Shown: positions 25,494 through 35,139, counted from the stretch's first letter. The stretch is 64,000 nt of DNA from Caballeronia sp. INDeC2 (GCF_023631325.1 NZ_JALQDG010000041.1:245368-309367), one strand, 5' to 3'. Translations and numbers: made by a program. Notes: generated by a model not told the origin, from the letters alone.

Positions 25494-26501
25494 ATGCTGG
25501 AAACTGCATCGAAGTCCATCGTCGCGTGGCCCGGAAAGGCTCCGGTTCACACCAGCGCCCGTAATCCCGGCGTGCCGTTCGATTTGTCGTGGCTCGACGG
25601 GCTGCGCGTCAATCAATCGGCGGTGGCGCGCCGCGCATCGACGCTCGGCACGCGCCGCGCAGTCAAAAAAGATGCGCAAGCCGCGTGGCTGCTCAAGGCG
25701 ATCACCTGCATCGACCTTACGACGCTCAATGGCGACGACACGCACGGCCGCGTCGAACGCCTGTGCGCGAAGGCGCGCCGTCCGGTGCGCGACGACCTGC
25801 TCGAGGCGCTCGGCATGGCGCCGGGTTCGATCACGACAGGCGCGGTATGCGTCTATCACCGTTACGTCAAAACGGCAGTGAACGCGCTCGAAGGCAGCGG
25901 CATTCCGGTCGCGGCCGTCTCGACGGGATTTCCCGCCGGACTCAATCCGCACGATCTCAAGCTCCGCGAAATCGAGGCATCGGTGAAAGACGGCGCATCG
26001 GAGATCGATATCGTCGTCACGCGCGAGCATGTGCTCACGGGCAACTGGCAGGCGCTCTACGACGAAATGCGCGATTTCCGTGCGGCATGCGGCGATGCGC
26101 ACGTGAAGGCGATTCTCGCGACCGGCGATATCCGCACGCTGTCGAACGTCGCGAAGGCGTCGATGATCTGCATGATGGCCGGCGCCGATTTCATCAAGAC
26201 ATCGACGGGCAAGGAAGGCGTCAATGCGACGCTCGACGTGTCGCTCGTGATGGTGCGCATGATTCGCGAATACCTCGAACGCACCGGCGTCGCGATCGGG
26301 TTCAAGCCCGCGGGCGGCGTATCGACCGCGAAATCCGTGCTCGAATATCAGATCCTCATGAAGGAGGAGCTCGGGCGCGAATGGCTCGAAGCGGACATGT
26401 TCCGCATCGGCGCGTCGAGCCTGCTTGCCGATATCGAACGCCAGCTCGAACATCATGTGAGCGGACGCTACTCGGCGTTCAATCGTCATCCCGTCGCCTG
26501 A
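25494..26501 (+). CDS. deoC: deoxyribose-phosphate aldolase
   Basis: 335 residues, the longer form of the family (E. coli is about 260). Schiff-base lysine Lys235 is in FIKTSTGKEG; supporting residues are EIDIVVTREH, VKAILATG and the phosphate-binding GFKPAGGVST. It cleaves 2-deoxyribose 5-phosphate to acetaldehyde and glyceraldehyde 3-phosphate in the cytosol. The following genes encode an aldehyde dehydrogenase, a mutarotase, a PfkB kinase and a sugar importer, giving a coherent deoxyribose route. The start is uncertain (ATG 25494 or GTG 25461). Confidence 0.93.
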   Translation: MLETASKSIVAWPGKAPVHTSARNPGVPFDLSWLDGLRVNQSAVARRASTLGTRRAVKKDAQAAWLLKAITCIDLTTLNGDDTHGRVERLCAKARRPVRDDLLEALGMAPGSITTGAVCVYHRYVKTAVNALEGSGIPVAAVSTGFPAGLNPHDLKLREIEASVKDGASEIDIVVTREHVLTGNWQALYDEMRDFRAACGDAHVKAILATGDIRTLSNVAKASMICMMAGADFIKTSTGKEGVNATLDVSLVMVRMIREYLERTGVAIGFKPAGGVSTAKSVLEYQILMKEELGREWLEADMFRIGASSLLADIERQLEHHVSGRYSAFNRHPVA

Positions 26502-26527
26502 TTCACCGACTCTAAATCCATAGCCTC

Positions 26528-28918
26528 ATGAGCGTTGCCGAATACTTCTCTTCGATGGAATACGGACCCGCACCGGAAGACGATCGCGCCGCGCGCGCAT
26601 GGCTCGATCAGCACGACGGGCGCTTCGGTCACTTCATCAACGGCGCGTGGCGCGACAGCGACGACGCCGACCGTTTCGATTCGCGCGAACCGGCCACGGG
26701 CCGCGTGCTCGCATCGATCGCGCAAGGCACCCAGGCCGATGTCGATGCCGCAGTGGACGCCGCGCATGCCGCCCTCGAAGGCTGGCAGGCAATCGGCGGA
26801 GCGGGGCGCGCGCGGCATCTGTATGCGCTTTCGCGCATGGTGCAGCGGCATAGCCGTCTCTTCGCCGTGGTCGAGTCGCTCGACAACGGCAAGCCGATCC
26901 GCGAGTCGCGCGATATCGATATTCCTCTTGTGGCAAGGCACTTTCTGCATCACGCGGGATGGGCGCAGTTGCAGGACAAGGAGTTCGCAGACTGGGCGCC
27001 GCTCGGCGTGATCGGTCAGATCGTGCCGTGGAATTTTCCGCTGCTGATGCTCGCATGGAAGATCGCGCCGGCGCTCGCGCTCGGCAACACGGTCGTGCTG
27101 AAGCCCGCCGAATTCACGTCGCTGACCGCGCTGTTGTTCGCGGAACTGGCACAGCGTGCGGGCTTGCCCAAGGGCGTGCTCAACGTCGTCACCGGCGACG
27201 GACGCACGGGCGCGTCGCTCGTCGAGCACGAACGCGTCGCGAAGATCGCGTTCACGGGTTCGACAGAAGTGGGCCGCCAGATTCGCGCAACGACAGCGGG
27301 CTCGGGCAAATCGCTCACGCTCGAACTGGGCGGCAAGTCGCCCTTCATCGTATTCGACGATGCCGATCTCGACAGCGCCGTCGAAGGCGTCGTCGATGCG
27401 ATCTGGTTCAATCAGGGGCAAGTGTGCTGCGCGGGCTCGCGTCTTCTCGTGCAGGAAGGCATCGAAGCGCGTTTCGTCGATAAGTTGAAGCGCCGCATGG
27501 ACACGCTGCGTGTCGGAACGTCGCTCGACAAGGGCATCGACATGAGCGCGGTCGTCGACGACGTGCAGCTCGAACGCATTCGCGCGCTCGTCGACAAGGG
27601 CGAAAGCGAAGGCTGCGAGATCTATCAGTCATCGCGTGCCACGTTCCCCGAAGGCGGCGCATTCTTTCCGCCGACGCTCGTCACCAACGTCTCGCCCGCA
27701 TCGACGCTCGCGCAGGAAGAAATCTTCGGGCCGGTGCTCGTGACGATGAGCTTTCGCACGCCGGAGGAAGCCGTCGCGCTCGCGAACAACACGCGCTACG
27801 GTCTCGCCGCGAGCGTGTGGAGCGAGAACATCAGCCGCGCGCTCGATGTCGCGCCGCGTCTGCAATGCGGCGTCGTTTGGATCAACGCGACCAATCTCTT
27901 CGATGCGGCCGTCGGCTTCGGCGGCTATCGCGAGTCGGGCTTCGGTCGCGAAGGCGGACGTGAGGGCATCTACGAATATCTGAAGCCGCGCGCGTGGGCG
28001 AAGCTGCCGGTGCGCGGTGAAACGAAGGCGTTGCAGGCGCAACCGGATTCGCTCGTCGATGCCGGCAACGTAAGCGCGCTCGATCGCACGGCGAAGCTCT
28101 TCATCGGCGGCAAGCAGGCGCGGCCCGACAGCGGCTATTCACGGCTCGTGCATTCGCCTGCTGGCGAGATCGTCGGCGAAGTGGGCGAGGGCAGCCGCAA
28201 GGACATTCGCAATGCGGTGGCAGCGGCGCGTGGCATGAGCAAGTGGTCGACGGCGAGCGCGCATAATCGCGCGCAAGTGCTGTATTACCTCGCGGAAAAT
28301 TTGAGCGCACGCGCCGATGAATTCGCGAAGCAACTCGTCACACGCGCGGGTTCGAGCGAACGCGATGCGAAGCGCGAAGTGGAGGCGTCCATCGCGCGCT
28401 TCTTCACCTATGCCGCATGGGCCGACAAGTACGACGGCGCGGTGCATGCGCCGCCGCTGCACGGCGTCGCGCTCGCGATGCACGAACCGCTCGGCGTGAT
28501 CGGCATCGTGTGTCCGGACGAAGCGCCGCTGCTCGGCTTCGTGTCGCTCGTCGCGCCCGCGCTTGCGCTGGGCAATCGCGTGGTCGTGGTGCCGAGCGAG
28601 ACGTGCCCGTTGATGGCAACGGACTTCTATCAGGTCGTCGAGACCTCGGATGTGCCGGGCGGCGCGCTGAACATCGTCACCGGCGATGCGCGTTCTCTTG
28701 CGCAAACGCTCGCACAGCACGACGATGTCGATGCGCTCTGGTGCTTCCACGGCGCGTCGCTTTCGGCGATGGCCGAGCGTGAATCGACCGGCAACCTGAA
28801 GCGCACGTTCGTCGATCAGGGCCGCATGTTCGACTGGCACGATGCCACGAGCGAAGGGCTGCCGTTCCTTCGCCAGGCCGTGCAGGTCAAGAACATCTGG
28901 GTGCCGTACGGAGACTGA
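26528..28918 (+). CDS. tandem two-domain aldehyde dehydrogenase (ALDH16-like), second domain apparently inactive
   Basis: 796 residues against about 500 for a normal ALDH. Domain 1 (about 30-500) is complete: GQIVPWNFPLLM, Glu266 in LELGGKSP, catalytic Cys at 300/301 (FNQGQVCCAG), EEIFGPV and the C-terminal GGYRESGFGREGG. Domain 2 (about 515-796) repeats the N-terminal NAD fold (LFIGGKQARPDSGY, LGVIGIVCPDEAPLLGF, ALALGNRVVVVPSE, GALNIVTGD) but lacks the ELGG glutamate and the Cys loop, ending at VDQGRMFDWHD. It probably oxidises the acetaldehyde released by DeoC. The paired layout resembles ALDH16. Confidence 0.9.
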   Translation: MSVAEYFSSMEYGPAPEDDRAARAWLDQHDGRFGHFINGAWRDSDDADRFDSREPATGRVLASIAQGTQADVDAAVDAAHAALEGWQAIGGAGRARHLYALSRMVQRHSRLFAVVESLDNGKPIRESRDIDIPLVARHFLHHAGWAQLQDKEFADWAPLGVIGQIVPWNFPLLMLAWKIAPALALGNTVVLKPAEFTSLTALLFAELAQRAGLPKGVLNVVTGDGRTGASLVEHERVAKIAFTGSTEVGRQIRATTAGSGKSLTLELGGKSPFIVFDDADLDSAVEGVVDAIWFNQGQVCCAGSRLLVQEGIEARFVDKLKRRMDTLRVGTSLDKGIDMSAVVDDVQLERIRALVDKGESEGCEIYQSSRATFPEGGAFFPPTLVTNVSPASTLAQEEIFGPVLVTMSFRTPEEAVALANNTRYGLAASVWSENISRALDVAPRLQCGVVWINATNLFDAAVGFGGYRESGFGREGGREGIYEYLKPRAWAKLPVRGETKALQAQPDSLVDAGNVSALDRTAKLFIGGKQARPDSGYSRLVHSPAGEIVGEVGEGSRKDIRNAVAAARGMSKWSTASAHNRAQVLYYLAENLSARADEFAKQLVTRAGSSERDAKREVEASIARFFTYAAWADKYDGAVHAPPLHGVALAMHEPLGVIGIVCPDEAPLLGFVSLVAPALALGNRVVVVPSETCPLMATDFYQVVETSDVPGGALNIVTGDARSLAQTLAQHDDVDALWCFHGASLSAMAERESTGNLKRTFVDQGRMFDWHDATSEGLPFLRQAVQVKNIWVPYGD

Positions 28919-28979
28919 ATCAAGCATTGAACGGGCGCAGATCTCGACACGAGACACGCCCATGCATGGAGGAGACGCT

Positions 28980-29462
28980 GTGCTGAAGAACATCGATCCG
29001 CTCTTGAATGCCGACATCCTTTACGCGCTCGCCGCGATGGGTCACGGCGACGAAGTGGTGATCTGCGACGCTCATTTCCCCGCCGATTCCGTCGCGCGGC
29101 AAACGGTGCTGGGCAAGCTGCTGCGCATCGACGGCGCGAACGCGCCACGTGCGGTGCGCGCGGTGCTCTCGGTGCTGCCGCTCGATACCTTCGTCGACGA
29201 TCCGGCGGGCCGCATGGAAATAGTCGGCGATGCGACTACTTTGCCCGCCGTGCAGCGCGAGGCGCAACGCGAAGTCGATGACGCGGAAGGCCGCGAAACG
29301 CCCTTCGCGCCGATCGAACGTTTCGCGTTCTACGAGCGCGCGAAGCAGGCCTATTGCGTGATCGCAACGGGCGAAGCGCGCGGCTACGGCTGCTTCATCT
29401 TCAAGAAAGGCGTGCAGCTTGCACCCGATGCACCGGACACGCCGGAAGGAGGTACGCGATGA
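28980..29462 (+). CDS. RbsD/FucU family sugar mutarotase
   Basis: 160 residues. GTG at 28980 chosen because GGAGGAG lies 5 nt upstream and the resulting start (LKNIDPLLNADILYALAAMG) matches family N-termini; an ATG at 28962 is in frame. His22 in AAMGHGDEVVICDAHFP and the C-terminal YGCFIFKKG are family hallmarks. These enzymes interconvert anomers of ribose, fucose or related sugars before phosphorylation. The ATGA overlap with the kinase supports joint action on one imported sugar. Confidence 0.88.
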   Translation: MLKNIDPLLNADILYALAAMGHGDEVVICDAHFPADSVARQTVLGKLLRIDGANAPRAVRAVLSVLPLDTFVDDPAGRMEIVGDATTLPAVQREAQREVDDAEGRETPFAPIERFAFYERAKQAYCVIATGEARGYGCFIFKKGVQLAPDAPDTPEGGTR

Positions 29463-30391
29463 AAAGCGTCGTCATTCTCGGCATCTATGTGACAGACCTC
29501 GCGTTCCGCGCAGAGCGCATGCCGCTGCTCGGCGAAACGGTCGCGGGCTCCGCGTTCAAGATGGGACCGGGCGGCAAGGGCTCGAATCAGGCCGTGGCGG
29601 CCGCACGCGCGGGCGCGGACGTGATCTTCTGCACGCGCATCGGCGCGGACGCGTTCGGTGAAATCGCGCAGGCGACGTGGGCTGCCGAAGGCATCACATC
29701 GCGCGCAACCGTGATGAACGATGCCGCGACAGGCGCCGCGCATATCTATGTCGACGAGAACACGGGCGGCAACGCAATCATCGTCGCCTCGGGCGCGGCG
29801 GGCGCGCTCGCTCCTGAAGACGTCGATGCCATCGAGGACGATATCGCGCGCGCCGGCGTGTTCGTCACGCAACTCGAACAGCCGATTCCGGCCGCGCGCC
29901 GCGGTCTCGAACTCGCGCGCAAGCACGGCGTGACGACCGTCTTCAATCCGGCGCCCGCATTGCCGCTGACCGACGACATCTATCCGCTGTGCGACTACAT
30001 CACGCCGAACGAAACCGAAGCGACGGCGCTGACGGGCGTGCCTGTCGCCAATGTCGATGATGCCCGCCGCGCCGCCGACGTGCTGTTGAAGAAGGGCGTG
30101 CGCGCGGTGATCGTCACGCTCGGTGAAGCGGGCGCGCTCTTGCATACGTCGAACGAATCGACGCTCGTGCCTTCGTTCGATTGCGGCCGCGTCGTCGAAA
30201 CGGCCGGTGCGGGCGATGGCTTCACCGGCGGCTTCGCGGCCGCGCTCGCACGCGGCGAAAGCCCGGTCGATGCAGTGCGTTTCGGCTGCGCGCTCGCGAG
30301 CCTCTCCGTGACGCGCCCGGGCACCGCGCCATCGATGCCGCGTCTCGACGAGATCAACGCTCTGCTCGAACAAGGGAGCGTCACGCAATGA
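29459..30391 (+). CDS. PfkB/ribokinase family sugar kinase (probable deoxyribokinase)
   Basis: 310 residues from the ATG at 29459 overlapping the mutarotase stop. Ribokinase landmarks: GPGGKGSNQAVAAARAG (substrate loop), NPAPALPL, TPNETEATALTG and the C-terminal AGAGDGFTGGFAAAL with catalytic Asp253. Atypical N-terminus: the usual GSINVD is replaced by GIYVTD. It phosphorylates the imported pentose. With deoC in the same operon, 2-deoxyribose is the most economical substrate (inference), although ribose cannot be excluded. Confidence 0.9.
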   Translation: MKSVVILGIYVTDLAFRAERMPLLGETVAGSAFKMGPGGKGSNQAVAAARAGADVIFCTRIGADAFGEIAQATWAAEGITSRATVMNDAATGAAHIYVDENTGGNAIIVASGAAGALAPEDVDAIEDDIARAGVFVTQLEQPIPAARRGLELARKHGVTTVFNPAPALPLTDDIYPLCDYITPNETEATALTGVPVANVDDARRAADVLLKKGVRAVIVTLGEAGALLHTSNESTLVPSFDCGRVVETAGAGDGFTGGFAAALARGESPVDAVRFGCALASLSVTRPGTAPSMPRLDEINALLEQGSVTQ

Positions 30392-31431
30392 AAGCGTCGA
30401 AGTGGCTCGCCGATCGCCAGTTCAATTTCCTCATCGGCGTGAACGTGCTCGTCGTGATCGTCGCGACGTGGCTGTCGCACGGACAGTTCCTCGATATCGA
30501 CAATCTTCAGTCGATGGGCGGACAGTTGCCCGAGCTCGGCCTGCTCGCGCTCGGCATCATGTTGTCGATGGTGTCGGGTAATGGCGGTATCGATCTGTCG
30601 GGCGTCGGGCTTGCGAACCTCTCCGGCATGGTCGCGGCGATGCTCCTGCCGCACATGGTCTCCGCCGACGATGCGCCCGCGCTCTATACGGCTGTGTTCA
30701 TTGGCATCGTCGTGGCGATGGGCGCGATCGGCGGCTTGCTGAACGGCGTCGTGATCGCGAAGCTGAAGCTCACGCCGATTCTCTGCACGCTCGGCACGCA
30801 ATTGCTGTTCACGGGCATCGCGGTCGTGTTGAGCAACGGCGCATCGGTGCGCGTGGAATATGTCGATCCGCTGTCGAACATCGGCAATGGCACCTTCCTG
30901 CAAGTGCCTATTTCACTGTGGATCTTCATCGCCGCCGTGCTGCTGCTCGGCTGGGTGCTGAAGCGCACGCCGTTCGGCCTGCGTCTCTATTTGATGGGCA
31001 CGAATCCGAAGGCCGCGTTCTATGCGGGCATTCCGCGCGCGCGCATGCTGATCCTCACCTACGGCATGTGCGGCGTGCTCGCGTCGCTCGCGGGTCTCAT
31101 CAGCGCGACGCATACGTCGAGCGCGAAGTGGGACTACGGCAATTCGTATCTGCTGATCGCAATCCTGATCGCGGTGATGGGCGGCGTGAATCCGGCGGGC
31201 GGCTATGGTCGCATCGTCTGCGTGTTTCTCGCCGCGACCGTGCTGCAGTTTCTGTCGAGCCTCTTCAATCTGCTCGGCGTATCGCAGTTTTTCGGCGATT
31301 GCGCGTGGGGCTTTCTGCTGCTCGCATCGCTCGCCTTCGCGGGCGGCGATCGCGTGCGCGCGATCTTCGGTATCGGCGGGGCCGCACCCAAGAGCAATGT
31401 TCCACCGCCGCCCGCATCGACGGGACGTTGA
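30388..31431 (+). CDS. sugar ABC transporter permease (RbsC/LsrC type)
   Basis: 347 residues from the ATG at 30388 in an ATGA overlap with the kinase. About nine hydrophobic segments. The BPD_transp_2 family is recognisable from ELGLLALGIMLSMVSGNGGIDLS, GTQLLFTGIAVVLSNG and ILIAVMGGVNPAGGYGRI. One of two distinct permeases encoded in the operon, so the importer is probably a heterodimer in the inner membrane, as in LsrCD-type systems. Confidence 0.9.
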   Translation: MKASKWLADRQFNFLIGVNVLVVIVATWLSHGQFLDIDNLQSMGGQLPELGLLALGIMLSMVSGNGGIDLSGVGLANLSGMVAAMLLPHMVSADDAPALYTAVFIGIVVAMGAIGGLLNGVVIAKLKLTPILCTLGTQLLFTGIAVVLSNGASVRVEYVDPLSNIGNGTFLQVPISLWIFIAAVLLLGWVLKRTPFGLRLYLMGTNPKAAFYAGIPRARMLILTYGMCGVLASLAGLISATHTSSAKWDYGNSYLLIAILIAVMGGVNPAGGYGRIVCVFLAATVLQFLSSLFNLLGVSQFFGDCAWGFLLLASLAFAGGDRVRAIFGIGGAAPKSNVPPPPASTGR

Positions 31432-31485
31432 TATTCGCATGTAACTGTTCAAAGAAACCAGACGAAGCATAAAGGAGACAACGCA

Positions 31486-32490
31486 ATGAAGCTCAGCAAA
31501 TTCGGTACTGCACTGACGGCCATCGCGCTGGCCGCGGGCGCGATTGCGGCCGCGCAGGCCGCGACGAACGAAACCATCGTGACGGTCGTGAAAGTGACCG
31601 GCATCAACTGGTTCAATCGCATGGACGAAGGCGTGAAGGAGTTCGGCAAGGCGAACCCGAACATCAACGCGTATCAGACGGGACCGGGCCGTGCCGATGC
31701 CGCGCAACAACTGAAGATCATCGAAGATCTGATCGCGAAGAAGGTCACGGCGATTGCCGTCGTGCCCTACGATCCGCCGACGCTCGAACCCGCGCTCAAG
31801 AAAGCGATGGATCGCGGCATCAAGGTCGTCACGCATGAAGCGGACAATGCCAAGAACACGATGGTCGATATCGAAGCCTTCGATAACACCGCATACGGCG
31901 CGGGCCTGAACGAGCGCCTGTCGAAGTGCATGGGTCAGCAGGGCAAGTGGGCGGTGCTGGTCGGCTCGCTCGGCTCGCGCTCGCAAGTGCAATGGGCCGA
32001 TGGCGGCATCGGCAATGCGAAGGCCAAGTATCCGAAGATGGATCTCGTCGAGCCGAAACTCGAAACCAATAACGACGGCGAACGTGCCTATCAGGTCGCG
32101 AAGGAAGTGCTGCGCAAGCATCCGGATCTGACGGGCTTTCAGGGCTCGTCGTCGCTGGATGTGATCGGCATCGGCCGCGCGGTGGAGGAAGCGGGCAAAG
32201 TCGGCAAGATCTGCGTGTACGGCACGGGCCTGCCGACGGAAGCGGCCAAGTTCCTGGAAAGCGGCGCGATCAACGGCATCGCGTTCTGGGATCCGAAGCT
32301 CGCCGGTCTCGCGATGAACAAGGTCGCGCAGATGCTCGTCGACGGCAAGGAAGTGCAGAACGGCGCGGACCTCGGCATTACCGGCTACAACAAGGTCAGC
32401 GTGACGAAGGGCCCCGGCAAGGGCGTGATCGTGCGCGGCACCGGCTGGGTCGATGTCGACAAGACGAACTACAAGCAATACAACTTCTGA
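31486..32490 (+). CDS. periplasmic sugar-binding protein of the ABC importer (RbsB/LsrB type)
   Basis: 334 residues; AAAGGAG 7 nt before the ATG. Signal peptide of 25 residues with AAAQA cut site. Peripla_BP_4 fold markers: VKVTGINWFNRMDEGVKEFG, AVVPYDPPTLEPALKKAMDRG, KVVTHEAD and FQGSSSLDVIGIGRAVEE. The Gly/Trp pocket resembles AI-2/rhamnose-type binding proteins. It delivers the sugar to the two permeases. A large GC-rich hairpin follows the gene, consistent with higher expression of the binding protein. Confidence 0.92.
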   Translation: MKLSKFGTALTAIALAAGAIAAAQAATNETIVTVVKVTGINWFNRMDEGVKEFGKANPNINAYQTGPGRADAAQQLKIIEDLIAKKVTAIAVVPYDPPTLEPALKKAMDRGIKVVTHEADNAKNTMVDIEAFDNTAYGAGLNERLSKCMGQQGKWAVLVGSLGSRSQVQWADGGIGNAKAKYPKMDLVEPKLETNNDGERAYQVAKEVLRKHPDLTGFQGSSSLDVIGIGRAVEEAGKVGKICVYGTGLPTEAAKFLESGAINGIAFWDPKLAGLAMNKVAQMLVDGKEVQNGADLGITGYNKVSVTKGPGKGVIVRGTGWVDVDKTNYKQYNF

Positions 32491-32496
32491 TGTGAC

Positions 32497-32532
32497 GCGC
32501 GCGGCGCGCTTGTCAAAGAGCGCGCCGCGCGC
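32497..32532 (+). terminator. strong intra-operon hairpin after the binding-protein gene (attenuator or mRNA stabiliser)
   Basis: Perfect 14-bp stem GCGCGCGGCGCGCT / AGCGCGCCGCGCGC with an 8-nt loop, beginning 7 nt after the binding-protein stop and ending 11 nt before the ATPase start. No T-run follows, so it is not a classical terminator. Such hairpins protect the 3' end of binding-protein mRNA or cause partial read-through in ABC operons. Confidence 0.7.
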
Positions 32533-32543
32533 CCTGGACCGAC

Positions 32544-34073
32544 ATGACCACAACGACACCGCTTCTCGAAGTCGTCGATATTCACAAGCGCTTCACCGGC
32601 GTCTATGCGCTGCGCGGCGTGAGCCTCGCGTTCGAGCGCGGCCAGATCTATCACTTGCTGGGCGAGAACGGCTGCGGCAAGAGCACGCTCATCAAGATCA
32701 TTTCCGGCGCACAGCCGCCCGATGAAGGTGAACTCGTCATCGAAGGCGTGCGTCACAGCAAGCTCTCGCCGCTCGAATCGCTTTCGGCGGGCATCGAGAC
32801 GGTCTATCAGGACTTGTCGCTGCTGCCGAACATGAGCGTCGCGGAGAATGTCGCGCTCACGTCCGAGCTTGCCGAGCATGCGGGCAAGCTCGCGCGCACC
32901 TTCGATCGCCGTGCGCTTGCACGAACTGCCGCGCGCGCGCTCGAAGCGGTCGGCTTGCCCGGCGACGCGGATTTCCAGAAGACGCTCATCGAGCAATTGC
33001 CGCTCGCGACGCGTCAGCTCGTCGCGATTGCGCGTGCCATTGCGAGCGAGGCGAAGTTCGTCATCATGGACGAACCGACGACATCGCTTACGCAGAAGGA
33101 AGTCGACAACCTCATCGCCGTGCTCGCACGTTTGCGCGCGGACGGCGTCGCCGTGCTGTTCGTGAGCCACAAGCTCGACGAGTGCTATGCGATCGGCGGC
33201 GAAGTGATCGTGCTGCGTGACGGCCAGAAGATGGCGCAAGGACCGATCGAAAACTACACGAAGGCGCAGATCAGCGAGCTCATGACGGGTAAGCATCTGT
33301 CGACGGAACGCTATCGCGCGCAGGGCGAAGAGGGCGCGTCGCAAGTCGTGCTCGATGTGCAAGGCCTCGGCCGCAAGGGCCAGTTCGCCGATGTGTCGTT
33401 CAAGCTGCACAAGGGCGAAATTCTCGGCGTGACGGGTCTGCTCGATTCGGGCCGCAACGAACTCGCGCGTGCGCTTGCGGGTGTCGCGCCCGCCGACATG
33501 GGCGCCGTGACGCTCGACGGCATGCGCGTGCGCCTGCATTCGCCCGCCGACGCGAAAGCGCAGCGCATCGGCTATGTCCCGGAAGATCGCCTGAACGAAG
33601 GCCTCTTTCTCGACAAGCCGATTCGCGACAACGTCGTGACCGCGATGATCGCGAGTCTGCGCGACCGCTTCGGACAGATCGATCGCAAGCGCGCGCAGGA
33701 GCTCGCGGAGCGCACCGTGAAGGACTTGCAGATCGCGACACCCGATGTCGACAAGCCCGTGCAATCGCTTTCGGGCGGCAATCAGCAGCGCGTGCTGATC
33801 GGCCGCTGGCTCGCGATCGATCCGCGCGTGCTGATCCTGCATGGCCCGACGGTCGGCGTCGACGTGGGATCGAAGGACATCATTTATCGCATCATGCAGC
33901 GGCTGTCGAAGGAAGGCATCGGCATCATCCTCATCAGCGACGACTTGCCCGAGCTGCTGCAAAACTGCGACCGCATTCTGATGATGAAGAAGGGCCGCGT
34001 CGCGAACGAATATCGCGCGGACCGGTTGAACGAAGCCGATCTTTATCACGCGCTACTTTCAGAGGCAGCATGA
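32544..34073 (+). CDS. sugar ABC transporter ATP-binding protein, tandem ABC domains
   Basis: 509 residues, the usual size of RbsA/MglA-type proteins. Domain 1: Walker A GENGCGKST, an atypical signature LPLATRQLVAIARAI, Walker B KFVIMDEPTTSLT. Domain 2: the Walker A position is degenerate (GLLDSGRNEL), the signature LSGGNQQRVLIGRW is intact and the Walker B region reads VLILHGPTVGVDVGSK. Loss of the second Walker A is usual in this family. Energises uptake through the two flanking permeases. ATGA overlap with the next gene. Confidence 0.93.
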   Translation: MTTTTPLLEVVDIHKRFTGVYALRGVSLAFERGQIYHLLGENGCGKSTLIKIISGAQPPDEGELVIEGVRHSKLSPLESLSAGIETVYQDLSLLPNMSVAENVALTSELAEHAGKLARTFDRRALARTAARALEAVGLPGDADFQKTLIEQLPLATRQLVAIARAIASEAKFVIMDEPTTSLTQKEVDNLIAVLARLRADGVAVLFVSHKLDECYAIGGEVIVLRDGQKMAQGPIENYTKAQISELMTGKHLSTERYRAQGEEGASQVVLDVQGLGRKGQFADVSFKLHKGEILGVTGLLDSGRNELARALAGVAPADMGAVTLDGMRVRLHSPADAKAQRIGYVPEDRLNEGLFLDKPIRDNVVTAMIASLRDRFGQIDRKRAQELAERTVKDLQIATPDVDKPVQSLSGGNQQRVLIGRWLAIDPRVLILHGPTVGVDVGSKDIIYRIMQRLSKEGIGIILISDDLPELLQNCDRILMMKKGRVANEYRADRLNEADLYHALLSEAA

Positions 34074-35131
34074 GCATGAGCGAATCCATCCGCCGCACGG
34101 GAAGCGAGACGATGCCGCAGAAAGCGGCCGAAATCGCGCCGCGTGTGCGCAAGGGCAACCTGTATGCGCAACTGATGCGCAATCCCGAGTGGTTCACGCT
34201 CGGGCTGATCCTGGTGACATGTCTGGTCGTGGGCAGCATCAACCCGCGCTTTTTCCAGTTCGCCACGCTGTTCGACCTGCTGCATTCCGCGACGACGGTC
34301 TCGCTCTTCGCGCTCGGCACGCTCGTCGTGTTGGCGTCGGGCGGCATCGACGTGTCGTTCACGGCCATCGCCGCGTTGACGATGTACTCGATCACCAAAG
34401 CCGTGTTCGCGTGGTGGCCCGAGTGTCCGTTCGTGCTGATCCTGCTTGCGGGCGCGCTCGGCGGCGTGGTGCTTGGCGTGATCAACGGGATGCTCGTGCA
34501 TCGGCTGAAGGCGCCTTCGCTGATCGTCACCATCGGCACGCAGTATCTGTATCGCGGCTTGTTGCTGACTTTTGTCGGCACGCAGTTCTTCATGAACATT
34601 CCGCATAGCATGGACACGTTCGGGCGCTTGCCGCTCTTCTTCTATCACACGCCGGATGGCTTGCGCGCCGTGTTGCCGGTCTCCGTGCTCGCGCTCGTGA
34701 TCGCGGCGGTGGTCACGTGGTGGCTGCTCAATCGCACGATGATGGGCCGCGGCGTCTACGCGATGGGCGGCTCGCTCGCCATCGCCGAACGGCTCGGCTA
34801 CAACCTGCGCGCGATCCATCTGTTCGTGTTCGGCTATACGGGTTTGCTGGCGGGCGTCGCGGGCATTCTGCATGTGTCGACCAACCGGCTCGCGAATCCG
34901 TTCGATCTCGTCGGCACGGAACTCGACGTGATCGCGGCCGTGATTCTCGGTGGCGCGCGCATCACGGGCGGCACGGGAACGGTCGTGGGCACGCTCCTGG
35001 GCGTCGTGCTGGTGACGCTCATCAATAGCGTGCTGATTCTCGTCGGCGTGCCGAGCACCTGGCAGAAGGTGATCATCGGCGCGTTCATCCTGGTCGCAGG
35101 GACGTTGTTCGCGTTGGGGCGCAGGCAGTAA
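34070..35131 (+). CDS. sugar ABC transporter permease (RbsC/LsrD type), second subunit
   Basis: 353 residues, start overlapping the ATPase stop; a second ATG at 34076 is equally possible. A cytosolic N-terminal tail of about 45 residues precedes eight to nine helices. Family motifs: FALGTLVVLASGGIDVSFTA, GTQYLYRGLLLTFVG and DVIAAVILGGARITGGTGTV. Last gene of the operon; a strong terminator lies 25 nt downstream. Confidence 0.9.
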   Translation: MSMSESIRRTGSETMPQKAAEIAPRVRKGNLYAQLMRNPEWFTLGLILVTCLVVGSINPRFFQFATLFDLLHSATTVSLFALGTLVVLASGGIDVSFTAIAALTMYSITKAVFAWWPECPFVLILLAGALGGVVLGVINGMLVHRLKAPSLIVTIGTQYLYRGLLLTFVGTQFFMNIPHSMDTFGRLPLFFYHTPDGLRAVLPVSVLALVIAAVVTWWLLNRTMMGRGVYAMGGSLAIAERLGYNLRAIHLFVFGYTGLLAGVAGILHVSTNRLANPFDLVGTELDVIAAVILGGARITGGTGTVVGTLLGVVLVTLINSVLILVGVPSTWQKVIIGAFILVAGTLFALGRRQ

Positions 35132-35139
35132 CGCGCTTA

